Source of the DNA: Thermoflexus hugenholtzii JAD2 | GTDB taxonomy: Bacteria; Chloroflexota; Dehalococcoidia; SHYB01 | Reading direction: 5' to 3' | Length of the DNA stretch: 12,940 bases | Assembly: GCA_945861815.1 (NCBI GenBank) | Contig: CAMAVV010000024.1 | Span: 1-12,940 of the forward strand | In this document: piece by piece, positions 6,237-12,940 of the stretch | How positions within the stretch are numbered: the stretch's first letter is position 1 | How the letters are laid out: every line of letters begins with the position of its first letter | Translations under genes and position numbers: made by a program | Notes under the pieces: generated by a model | What the model saw: only the letters and a program-made list of their open reading frames with translations | Databases searched by the model: none | Told to the model about the DNA's origin: nothing

Positions 6237-8519
6237 ATGGTCGCTCTTTCGCCCGACACCCCGGCGCAGCCGCTACAGCCTGAGACCCCTCAGGCTCCGC
6301 CGCCGTCTCCTCCCCCGCCCAGCGCGCCGGAGTTCCGCCTCTCCCTTCGCCTCGACCAGATACCCTGGGAGGCGCTCCTCTACGTCGTTCTCTTCTCCAT
6401 TGCCCTCACCATGCGCCTCTGGAACCTGGACGCCCGCGCCGTCCACTACGACGAAAGCATCAACTCCTTCGACGCTTGGAAACTCTATAGAGGCGAGGGC
6501 TACAACCATAGCCCCTGGGCACACGGGCCTGTCCAGTACATCATGGGCGCGCTGGGCTTCTTCCTCTTCGGCGATAACCTCTCTGCCCCGCGCATCATGC
6601 CTGCCCTCTTCGGTTCGGCCCTGGTGCTGATGCCGCTGCTCCTCAGGTCGCGCATGGGCGTATGGGGCGCGCTCTGCGCCTCCGCCTTCATCGCCTTCTC
6701 GCCCTCCCTCCTCTACTTCAGCCGCTTCCTTCGGGAAGACCCCTTCGTCCTCGTCTGGGACTTCGGACTCATCGTCTGCCTCTGGCGCTATATCGATTCG
6801 CGAAAGAACCGCTATATCTACATCGGCGCGCTTCTGCTCGCCCTCTCCTTCTCCACCAAGGAGACGGCCTTCATCAACTTCGCCATTCTTGGCAGCTTCC
6901 TGGCCGTCTGGGCCCTTCGCGCCTGGCTTGAAGAATCTGACCACGCGGCCCCAGCGGGAGGCTGGTTCATCTTTCTTCTCGCCCTCTCCTTGCCGCTCTT
7001 CTCCGCCGCCCTGGGCGCGCTTGTGGACAAGTTCCCCGGCGGTAGCAATGGCTTTGAGCTGGTGAACAACAACAACGCTCTTGGCGCAGGCAAAGTTGGC
7101 GCGCCAACGGGCGGGAGCGCGGCCTACGCCGCTGCCGGCGCAATCGTCTTTGTCCTCTTCACCGCCGCCTTAACCATGGGCTTTTGGTGGCGCAGATGGA
7201 TATTCGTCATCGCCCTGGTCGGCTTCTGGCTCCTCTTCTTGATCCTCCACACAACCTTCTTCACCAACATGGTCGGCCTTGGCACTGGCGTGTGGCAGTC
7301 CTTGGGCTACTGGATCGCCCAGCAGGCCGTCGAGCGCGGGTCACAACCCTGGTACTACTACTTCATGACCCTCTCGCTCTACGAGACCGCGATCTTCTTC
7401 ACCGCAGTCGCCACCATTGCCGTCTACACCGTTCGCCGTGGCCTGAGCGTTGTTGTTGCCTCTTTCATCATCATCGTCTTAGCGGGCGGAGTTGCAGCAG
7501 GCCTCGCCTTCGCCACCGATTCGAAGATTGTCTTCGCCCCGATGGCCCTGGGTCTTCTCATCGTCAACCTCATCGCCCTTGGCAAGGGTGACCCCTTCGA
7601 ATGGTTCCTCATCCACTGGGTGCTGATGGCCCTCCTCCTCTTTATCGTGGCGGGCGAGAAGATGCCCTGGCTTACGACGCACATGGCACTCCCCACAGCG
7701 CTACTGGCAGGCAAGGCCGTCGGCGAACTGCTTGCCAAGGTGCCCTGGGCCGCCATGGCGAAGAAGGGCGGTGTCGCCCTCCTCGTTGCTGCGCCGCTCT
7801 TGGCGCTGGCCGTCTACGCCATGGTCAAAAGCGTGCCCTGGGATCGCGACTCCCTTGGCGTGTGGAGCTTTACCGGGGCGCTTATCTTCACTGTCGTCCT
7901 CATCAACCTCGGGGCATTTATCTGGCGCAACGTCGGCTTTGCGACAGGCCTCAAGGTCGTCTCCCTGTCCCTTGTCGCCCTTATGACGCTCTTCACCGTC
8001 CGCGCTGCCACCAACGTCGCATATGCCAACGACGATAACGCCAAGGAACTGCTCGTCTATTCGCAGACGAGCGAAGGTGTGCCGCGAGTCATTCAGGAGA
8101 TAGACGACTACGCACGCACGTCAGGCAAAGGGAAGAACCTCGTCATCATCGCCGACACGTCAGGCGCGGCTCTGGCCCCCTGGCGATGGTACCTGCGCAA
8201 CTACGAGAAGGTGAGCCACCGCGATATGTCGAACCACACCGGCGAGGTGCAGGCCGACGTCGTTCTCCTCAGCGGCGGCAACCAGCGCATCATGTTCCAA
8301 GCCGGCGATAGGGATAAATACGGCGAGGGCGAGCGCTTTGGCCTTCTCCAGTGGTTCGCGCCCTGGACCTACCAGCGCTACAGCCCAGGCAAGTTCTGGG
8401 ACGACCTGAAATCCAGCGATGAATGGAACAGCCTCCTGCGCTATTACATGTACCGCGACCTCAAGAGCGATCCTGCCGTGGACAGCGCCTTTGCCTACTT
8501 CCGCAAGCCGGGGAGCTAA
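6237..8519 (+). CDS. TIGR03663 family / Agl23-like membrane protein, putative glycosyltransferase of the GT-C/PMT type
   Basis: This is a 760-residue polytopic membrane protein. A Pro-rich cytoplasmic tail (about 1-33) leads to the first membrane segment (about 44-60). The invariant residues described for TIGR03663 are visible: the dipeptide DE in VHYDES (72-73), the tripeptide HGP (96-98), and arginines R60 and R119. The N-terminal third resembles dolichyl-phosphate-mannose protein mannosyltransferases, where an acidic pair in the first outer loop is catalytic. Many further hydrophobic segments run to about residue 610, with an Asn/Gly/Ala-rich loop at about 275-297. The last 150 residues are soluble and contain PWRWYLRNY. 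TIGR03663 genes are reported to occur almost always in genomes with YYY genes and often next to them, as here (8 bases apart). The Agl23 name refers to association with archaeal flippase activity. Substrate and reaction are unknown. Confidence 0.9.
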   Translation: MVALSPDTPAQPLQPETPQAPPPSPPPPSAPEFRLSLRLDQIPWEALLYVVLFSIALTMRLWNLDARAVHYDESINSFDAWKLYRGEGYNHSPWAHGPVQYIMGALGFFLFGDNLSAPRIMPALFGSALVLMPLLLRSRMGVWGALCASAFIAFSPSLLYFSRFLREDPFVLVWDFGLIVCLWRYIDSRKNRYIYIGALLLALSFSTKETAFINFAILGSFLAVWALRAWLEESDHAAPAGGWFIFLLALSLPLFSAALGALVDKFPGGSNGFELVNNNNALGAGKVGAPTGGSAAYAAAGAIVFVLFTAALTMGFWWRRWIFVIALVGFWLLFLILHTTFFTNMVGLGTGVWQSLGYWIAQQAVERGSQPWYYYFMTLSLYETAIFFTAVATIAVYTVRRGLSVVVASFIIIVLAGGVAAGLAFATDSKIVFAPMALGLLIVNLIALGKGDPFEWFLIHWVLMALLLFIVAGEKMPWLTTHMALPTALLAGKAVGELLAKVPWAAMAKKGGVALLVAAPLLALAVYAMVKSVPWDRDSLGVWSFTGALIFTVVLINLGAFIWRNVGFATGLKVVSLSLVALMTLFTVRAATNVAYANDDNAKELLVYSQTSEGVPRVIQEIDDYARTSGKGKNLVIIADTSGAALAPWRWYLRNYEKVSHRDMSNHTGEVQADVVLLSGGNQRIMFQAGDRDKYGEGERFGLLQWFAPWTYQRYSPGKFWDDLKSSDEWNSLLRYYMYRDLKSDPAVDSAFAYFRKPGS

Positions 8520-8528
8520 CCCTTCCCT

Positions 8529-8557
8529 TGGCGTTGCGTTCGCGTGCCACGTATACT
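8529..8557 (+). promoter_or_regulatory. Sigma70-type promoter upstream of the flippase-like gene
   Basis: TTGGCG (8529-8534) and TATACT (8552-8557) are 17 bases apart and match consensus at 4 and 5 of 6 positions. Transcription would start near 8564, leaving a leader of about 27 bases. ACGTA is repeated on both sides of the TATACT core, and TACGTA is a palindrome, which could serve an operator. The promoter separates the flippase/FAD gene pair from the ftsY-led transcript, though read-through from upstream is possible because I see no terminator in the 71-base gap. Confidence 0.5.
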
Positions 8558-8590
8558 ACGTACCCTGTGTCATAGACCTATCTCAGGCCC

Positions 8591-9667
8591 GTGTGCGCCT
8601 TCGATTGGAGCCTCGACGCATTGTTCACGTCGCGCCGCTTCCTCATCGGCCTTGCCTTCAGTGTCGCTCTTCTCGCTCTCTTCTTCTGGCAGGTCGACCT
8701 CTCTGAGACCGCCGATGCGCTGAAGAGCGCGAACTACCTCTGGTTCATACCCGGCATCGCCATCTATTTCATCGCCGTCTATTTCAGGACGGCCCGCTGG
8801 GGCTTCCTTCTTTCCCCCATGAAGAAAGTCCCGTCGAAGCGCCTCTATCCCATCGTCGTGATCGGCTACATGGCGAACAACCTGTTGCCCCTTCGCCTCG
8901 GCGAGCTGGTGCGCTCCTACTACGTCGGCGAAAAGGAAGGCGTGAGCAAGACGGCGGCGCTGGCCACCATCATCATCGAGCGCGTCTTCGACGGCATCGG
9001 CCTCCTCATCATCGCCCTCTTCGTCTGGCCCTTTCTCCCCTTGACCGATGTATTGAATAACCTCTCCGACGATTCAGGCATCCCTCTCGGCGCGTTGCTC
9101 TTCTTCGTCGTCGCGCCATTTGTCATCATCCTCACCCTCTTCCTCGCCATCGCCATGCGCCCCGACTTCGGACGGCGGCTGGTGCGCCTTCTCGTGCGCT
9201 TCATTCCCAAAAAGGGCAAAGGCGCGATCGAAACGCTCGGCTTGCGATTCGTGGAGGGCCTGGGAACGCTGCACAGCCCCAAGCGTGTTCTGGCAGTGCT
9301 TGCGATGACCTTTCCCATCTGGTTCGCCGAAGCGGCCATGTTCCAACTCATCTCCTACGGCTTCAATATGGACCTTTCCTTCCACGGGATGCTCTTCACT
9401 ACCTCCACCTCGAACCTCGCGACGAGCATCCCCTCCAGCGCGGGCGGCGTCGGCCCCTTCGAATGGGGCGCGCGCCTTACCCTGGAGGGCCTCGACGTAG
9501 CTGGCGGCGTCGCGACTGCCTTCACGATTGCCCTGCATGTCGCCCTTCTTGCGCCTGTGACATTGCTGGGGCTCGTCTTCATGTGGATGCAGCACATGTC
9601 ATTGGCTATGATTGCGCGTCAGCGTGCCGGTAGCCTGCTGGAAACGCCTGCCGGAGAAAAACAATGA
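8591..9667 (+). CDS. Flippase-like membrane protein (lysylphosphatidylglycerol synthase TM region family, PF03706/TIGR00374)
   Basis: This is a 358-residue integral membrane protein with about eight hydrophobic segments. The family's conserved core is plain: NNLLPLRLGELVRSYYVGEK (96-115), followed by ATIIIERVFDG (125-135) and, near the C terminus, the Ser/Gly-rich PSSAGGVGPFEWG (281-293). Members without the C-terminal synthetase domain, like this one, occur in polysaccharide and lipid-linked sugar clusters and are often called flippase-like. The MprF synthase part is absent, so it should not be called a lysyl-PG synthase. The frame has a TAG at 8573, so the start is the GTG at 8591 or a later codon such as the TTG at 8621. 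No good ribosome binding site precedes the GTG. The stop overlaps the next start (ATGA, 9664-9667), which implies coupled translation. The transported lipid is unknown. Confidence 0.9.
   Translation: MCAFDWSLDALFTSRRFLIGLAFSVALLALFFWQVDLSETADALKSANYLWFIPGIAIYFIAVYFRTARWGFLLSPMKKVPSKRLYPIVVIGYMANNLLPLRLGELVRSYYVGEKEGVSKTAALATIIIERVFDGIGLLIIALFVWPFLPLTDVLNNLSDDSGIPLGALLFFVVAPFVIILTLFLAIAMRPDFGRRLVRLLVRFIPKKGKGAIETLGLRFVEGLGTLHSPKRVLAVLAMTFPIWFAEAAMFQLISYGFNMDLSFHGMLFTTSTSNLATSIPSSAGGVGPFEWGARLTLEGLDVAGGVATAFTIALHVALLAPVTLLGLVFMWMQHMSLAMIARQRAGSLLETPAGEKQ
9653..9656 (+). promoter_or_regulatory. Ribosome binding site of the FAD oxidoreductase gene
   Basis: GGAG lies 7 bases before the ATG at 9664, inside the last codons of the flippase-like gene. 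Together with the ATGA overlap it supports this start and translational coupling. Confidence 0.6.
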
Positions 9668-10980
9668 ACATCGGCATCATCGGCGCTGGGGCGCTCGGCC
9701 TTGCCGCCGCCTACGACTTCACCAAGGCCGGCCACAAGGTCGCCGTCTACGAGCGCGCGCCATTCCTCGGCGGCCAGGCCGCAACCTTCGATGTCGGCGG
9801 CGGGCGTCTGGAGAAGGGCTACCATCACCTCTTCCGCAGCGACCGCTATATGGTGGACCTCATCCACGAGCTTGGCCTTGGCCCAAAGCTCGCCTGGATC
9901 GAATCGAAGGTCGGCTTTTTCCACGGCGGCACGATCCACAAGTTCACCACGCCGATGGACCTCCTGAAGTTTAAGCCGCTCCCCATGTACGACCGCGTGA
10001 AGCTCGGCCTGCTTACCCTCCGCCTTCAGCGCAAGAAGTACTGGCCCCAGGAGTACGAAAAGGTCACCGCCGAAGAGTGGATGAAGAGGCACGCCGGGAA
10101 GCGCATCTACGAAGTTATCTGGGAGCCGATGCTGCGCGGGAAGTTCGGCGTCAACGCCAGCCAGGTCTCCATGGCATGGCTCTGGGGGAAGATCTACCTG
10201 CGCACCGCCTCGCGGGGGAAGAGCCTCGCGAAAGAACAGCTCGGCTACCCCATGGGCAGCTTCGGCGAGGTCTTCGACGTCCTTGAGGCGACGATAAAGA
10301 AACAGGGCGGCGAGATCATCTACCCATCGAGCGTCGAACAGGTCATTGTGGAGAACGGGCGCGCGACAGGCCTGCGCATCAGGCACAAGGATGGCCGCGA
10401 AGAGCGACGCGCCTTCGACCGCATCCTCTCTACAACGCCTTCCTACATCTTCCCTCGCCTCGTCCCTGAGTTGCCCTCCGACTATGCCGCCAAGCTCTCA
10501 AAGGTGGTCTACCAGGCGGCGGTGCTCATCGTCATGGAGCTCGATAGGCCGTTCAGCTGGGCCTACTGGCTCAACGTCGCCGACCGCTCCATCCCCTTCG
10601 TCGGCGTCATCGAGCACACCAACTACATCGACAAGTCGCACTACGGCGGCAACCACGTCGTCTACCTCTCCAACTACCTGGCGAAGGACAGCCCTTACTA
10701 CAAGATGACGCCCGATGAGCTATGGCAGTCCTATATCCCGGCGCTGAAAAAGATCAACCCGGACTTCGACCCGTCATGGGTGAAGAAGCGGCACTACCAC
10801 AAGGAAGACGCCGCCCAGCCCATCATCGGCCTCAACTACTCGCGGCAGATCCCCTCGCTTAAGACGCCCATCAACGACCTTTGGCTGGCGAACACGACGC
10901 AGATATACCCGGAGGATCGCGGCACTAACTACAGCGTGCGCCTCGGCCGCCAGGTGGCCAAGCAGATGATGGAGTCGTAA
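9664..10980 (+). CDS. FAD-dependent oxidoreductase of the amine oxidase / desaturase type
   Basis: This is a 438-residue flavoprotein. The N terminus MNIGIIGAGALGLAAA has the GxGxxG dinucleotide-binding motif (G7, G9, G12) followed by a strand ending in YERAPFLGGQA (29-39), the typical amine-oxidase family (PF01593) FAD site with a conserved acidic residue (E30). The GYHHLF segment (about 55-60) sits where related desaturases place a second flavin-contacting block. The C terminus LWLANTTQIYPEDRGTNYSV supplies the usual closing FAD motif. There is no signal peptide or clear membrane span. Relatives include phytoene and zeta-carotene desaturases, protoporphyrinogen oxidase and UDP-galactopyranose mutase-like enzymes. 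None of these can be assigned from sequence alone. Tight coupling to a flippase-like gene, and nearness to two GT-C-like genes, suggest a substrate in lipid-carrier or surface-sugar metabolism. Confidence 0.9.
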   Translation: MNIGIIGAGALGLAAAYDFTKAGHKVAVYERAPFLGGQAATFDVGGGRLEKGYHHLFRSDRYMVDLIHELGLGPKLAWIESKVGFFHGGTIHKFTTPMDLLKFKPLPMYDRVKLGLLTLRLQRKKYWPQEYEKVTAEEWMKRHAGKRIYEVIWEPMLRGKFGVNASQVSMAWLWGKIYLRTASRGKSLAKEQLGYPMGSFGEVFDVLEATIKKQGGEIIYPSSVEQVIVENGRATGLRIRHKDGREERRAFDRILSTTPSYIFPRLVPELPSDYAAKLSKVVYQAAVLIVMELDRPFSWAYWLNVADRSIPFVGVIEHTNYIDKSHYGGNHVVYLSNYLAKDSPYYKMTPDELWQSYIPALKKINPDFDPSWVKKRHYHKEDAAQPIIGLNYSRQIPSLKTPINDLWLANTTQIYPEDRGTNYSVRLGRQVAKQMMES

Positions 10981-11035
10981 CGGCGGCGGCGCGTAGTCAT
11001 TCCAACTCCTTGCCCCCATGAACCCCGTCCCGTCA
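10981..11035. other. Convergent intergenic gap without a clear terminator
   Basis: This 55-base gap separates the stop codons of the FAD oxidoreductase gene (plus) and the sensor kinase gene (minus). It has a GGC-rich start and CCGCC just past its far end, but I find no compact hairpin with a T tract on either strand. The transcripts may overlap at their 3' ends. Confidence 0.5.
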
Positions 11036-12940
11036 TCACCGCCTCAACGCCTCACGCAGCCGCGCCGCCGAAAGCTCGATCTTCGGGATGAAATCCCGCG
11101 CCCCTGCCGCCTTCGCCTCCTGGAGAAATTCCTCTTCGTGGCGCGCGCTCATCAATATCACCTTCGTCTCCCCCAGCGCCGCCTGAATCTCGCGGGTCGC
11201 CCTTACCCCATCCATCCGAGGCATCTCCACGTCCATCAGCACAGCATCGGGCTGGTGTTCTTTTGCTAACCGCACCGCCTCTTCGCCGTTGTGGCCCACC
11301 CCCACGACGCGAAGGTCGCGGTGGGGCTTCAGCATCTCGAGGAGATAGGCGCAAAAATCGGGCTGGTCGTCGACGAGCAGGAGCGTCGTCTGGCCCGTCG
11401 CCGGGCCGTTCGCGCTCCGCTTGCGAGCTTCTCCTCCGCTTTCCAATTCCCCAGGGCGAGGCATCTTCTCCGCCAGCCTCGCGACTGCCTTCGGGTCCGG
11501 CGGTTGCGGGAACCGGGCGACGACGGTGGCTCCCCGGCCAGGGTGGCCCTCCATCGTCAGCGAGCCGCCTTCCGCGCCGCAGTAATCCCGCATCGAGAGG
11601 GTGCCGAACCCGGGCTTCATCGCCGCCGTGTCAAAGCCCCTCCCGTCATCGCTGATTGTGACCGTCACTTCGCCGTCCCTGGGGTGGTCGAGCACAACGC
11701 TTGCCGTGGTTGCTCCCGAATGTTTCAGGACATTCGTCAGCGCCTCCTCGGTCACCCGGTAGATCGCAAGCCGCAGCTGTTCAGGCAAACCCGTGCGCCA
11801 CAACTCCTGCGACCTGCGTGTCGTCTCGATGGCCCGGACTTCGACGTGAAATGTGTTCTCGAAGCGCTTGGCCAGCTCTTGCAGCGCCACGAGGAGGTTG
11901 ATCCGGATGAGTGATGGATGGAGGCGCTGCATCGCCGCCCGCAGGTCTCTCGTGACGATCTCATCGAGCAGGGCGACAGACTTTTGCACCAACTCCAGTG
12001 CCCCCGGCTTGCCCGCTTTCAGCGCTTCGATGGCGTCATTGAGTTGGTACTGCACCACCAGCAGCCGGTTCTGCACAGGCCCGTGGAGCTGCTGCGCCAC
12101 ATCCTTGCGCACGTCCTCTTGGGCGCTCACCAGCCTGTGCCGTGACTCCTGGACCTGCCGTGTGGCATCCCGCAGGTCCTTCGTCCTTTCCTCCACACGC
12201 CGCTCCAGTTCCTCTCTCCCGCGCCTCAGCACCGCTTCCGCCTCTTTTCGCACCGTGATGTCGTGCAGCACCACGATGCGCCCTCTCGGCTTGTTTTTCG
12301 CGTCGAAGACCGGCGACGTGCGCAGCTCGAGCACCTGGGTGTGGCCGTCTTTGGTATAGGAGACCTCCTGGACGGGACGCGCATTCCATTCAGGCTCCTG
12401 GGGAAGAAATCCTTTGAATGCCTCTTGCACCGGGCGTCCTGTCAGGGCCGCTGCCTCTTTCCCGGCGAGGGCGCGGGCGGCGGGATTCGTGTCGACGATG
12501 CGGTCTCGGTCGTCGAGGACAAGCATGCCGTCGGACATGGTGTCCAGCACCCAGGTCCTGGCTATGGGCAGCAACGTGACGAATTGAGAGCGGAAGAGGA
12601 GCCACACAAATCCCGCAGCTGCGAAGAAGAAGGTGAGGGAGACCAGATACCTGGGGAAGGGCGTGAGGCCGGAGATGTAGAGCAGGTTGCCGAAGAGAGG
12701 CGCGAAGGCCGTGGCGATCAGCGAGAGGGCTTGGACCTGAAAGAGCCGCGTCGCGCCGATCATCGACTGCAGGAGGACGAAGATGCCGAAGAGCATGATC
12801 CCATAGGAGAAAGCGGCATAGACCCAAAAGGCGATGCCGTACTCCGCCTCCCAGAGGAGAAACGGCCCGCTGGGGGCGATGGCCAGCTGACCAGAAGCTG
12901 GCCGTGCTCCAGGAGTGGCGGGCCGGTGTGCCGCTTGAGG
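11036..12940 (-). CDS. Hybrid sensor histidine kinase (7TM, PAS, HisKA_3, HATPase, receiver), 5' end outside window
   Basis: This is a membrane sensor kinase. An ATG lies at 12794-12796, but the frame has no stop from there to 12940 and codes for membrane-like sequence (GIAFWVYAAFSYGIMLF). The gene is therefore cut by the window and at least 634 codons long. The visible part starts in what resembles a HisKA_7TM (PF16927) sensor, with about four membrane segments left. A PAS domain follows (about 12550-12250, SDGMLVLDDRDRIVDTNPAA), then a charged coiled coil. The HisKA_3 H-box is QQLHGPVQNRL with His at 12083-12085. The NarL-type ATPase has EEALTNVLKHS (Asn at 11732-11734), DDGRGFD and GFGTLSMRDY. 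After a linker, a receiver has its acidic pair in LLVDDQPD, phosphoacceptor Asp at 11231-11233 (MDVEMPRMDG) and Lys at 11081-11083. No DNA-binding output domain is present. The signal is unknown. Confidence 0.92.
   Translation of the reverse strand, partial: PQAAHRPATPGARPASGQLAIAPSGPFLLWEAEYGIAFWVYAAFSYGIMLFGIFVLLQSMIGATRLFQVQALSLIATAFAPLFGNLLYISGLTPFPRYLVSLTFFFAAAGFVWLLFRSQFVTLLPIARTWVLDTMSDGMLVLDDRDRIVDTNPAARALAGKEAAALTGRPVQEAFKGFLPQEPEWNARPVQEVSYTKDGHTQVLELRTSPVFDAKNKPRGRIVVLHDITVRKEAEAVLRRGREELERRVEERTKDLRDATRQVQESRHRLVSAQEDVRKDVAQQLHGPVQNRLLVVQYQLNDAIEALKAGKPGALELVQKSVALLDEIVTRDLRAAMQRLHPSLIRINLLVALQELAKRFENTFHVEVRAIETTRRSQELWRTGLPEQLRLAIYRVTEEALTNVLKHSGATTASVVLDHPRDGEVTVTISDDGRGFDTAAMKPGFGTLSMRDYCGAEGGSLTMEGHPGRGATVVARFPQPPDPKAVARLAEKMPRPGELESGGEARKRSANGPATGQTTLLLVDDQPDFCAYLLEMLKPHRDLRVVGVGHNGEEAVRLAKEHQPDAVLMDVEMPRMDGVRATREIQAALGETKVILMSARHEEEFLQEAKAAGARDFIPKIELSAARLREALRR

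Noticed and set aside
8591..9667. Calling the flippase-like gene a lysylphosphatidylglycerol synthase (mprF)
   Set aside because: Only the membrane domain is present. The C-terminal aminoacyl-transfer domain is missing, and the genetic context is sugar/lipid-carrier-like.
12794..12796. ATG as the true start of the sensor kinase
   Set aside because: It lies inside a membrane-segment-like stretch, and the frame stays open with plausible protein sequence to the window edge, so the start is outside.
1..12940. tRNA or rRNA genes, insertion sequences, CRISPR arrays
   Set aside because: Nearly all bases are in confident protein genes, and the gaps (at most 190 bases) show no cloverleaf, regular direct repeats or terminal inverted repeats by eye.

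Overview
The window comes from a moderately GC-rich bacterial chromosome. Two membrane genes belong to rare, sporadically distributed families: a YYY-motif (DUF2298/TIGR03662) protein and a TIGR03663/Agl23-like protein. Both families are known mainly from Chloroflexota and Archaea. Together with a luciferase-like oxidoreductase of the F420-dependent type and a 7TM-PAS-HisKA_3 sensor kinase, they point to Chloroflexota, perhaps a Dehalococcoidia or SAR202-like lineage. That assignment is inferred from gene content. No rRNA, tRNA, mobile element or CRISPR array was seen.

Layout. (1) 19-1673, plus strand: rnc (RNase III) and an NADP-type short-chain dehydrogenase. (2) 1716-2594, minus strand: a luciferase-like (F420-type) oxidoreductase with its own terminator and a readable promoter. 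It converges on the dehydrogenase and diverges from ftsY. (3) 2785-8519, plus strand: ftsY, then the YYY protein starting at a TTG one codon after the ftsY stop and in the same frame, then the Agl23-like protein 8 nt later. (4) 8591-10980, plus strand: behind a good promoter, a flippase-like membrane protein (PF03706/TIGR00374) whose stop overlaps the start of an FAD-dependent oxidoreductase (ATGA). (5) 11036-12940, minus strand: a hybrid sensor histidine kinase with a C-terminal receiver. It is cut by the window edge, because the reading frame stays open to the last base.

How the genes may work together. rnc and ftsY are housekeeping genes often linked through smc. Here the space between them holds the two oxidoreductase genes and no smc. 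The four genes at 3739-10980 look like a surface or lipid-linked glycan module: two large polytopic proteins resembling GT-C glycosyltransferases, a flippase-like protein, and a flavoenzyme that could act on an isoprenoid carrier or a sugar. No member of the YYY family had an established function that I know of, so this is the most likely undescribed system in the window. Other points of note are an Arg at an expected catalytic Asp of RNase III, and near-leaderless starts preceded by TATCAT boxes for ftsY and possibly rnc.
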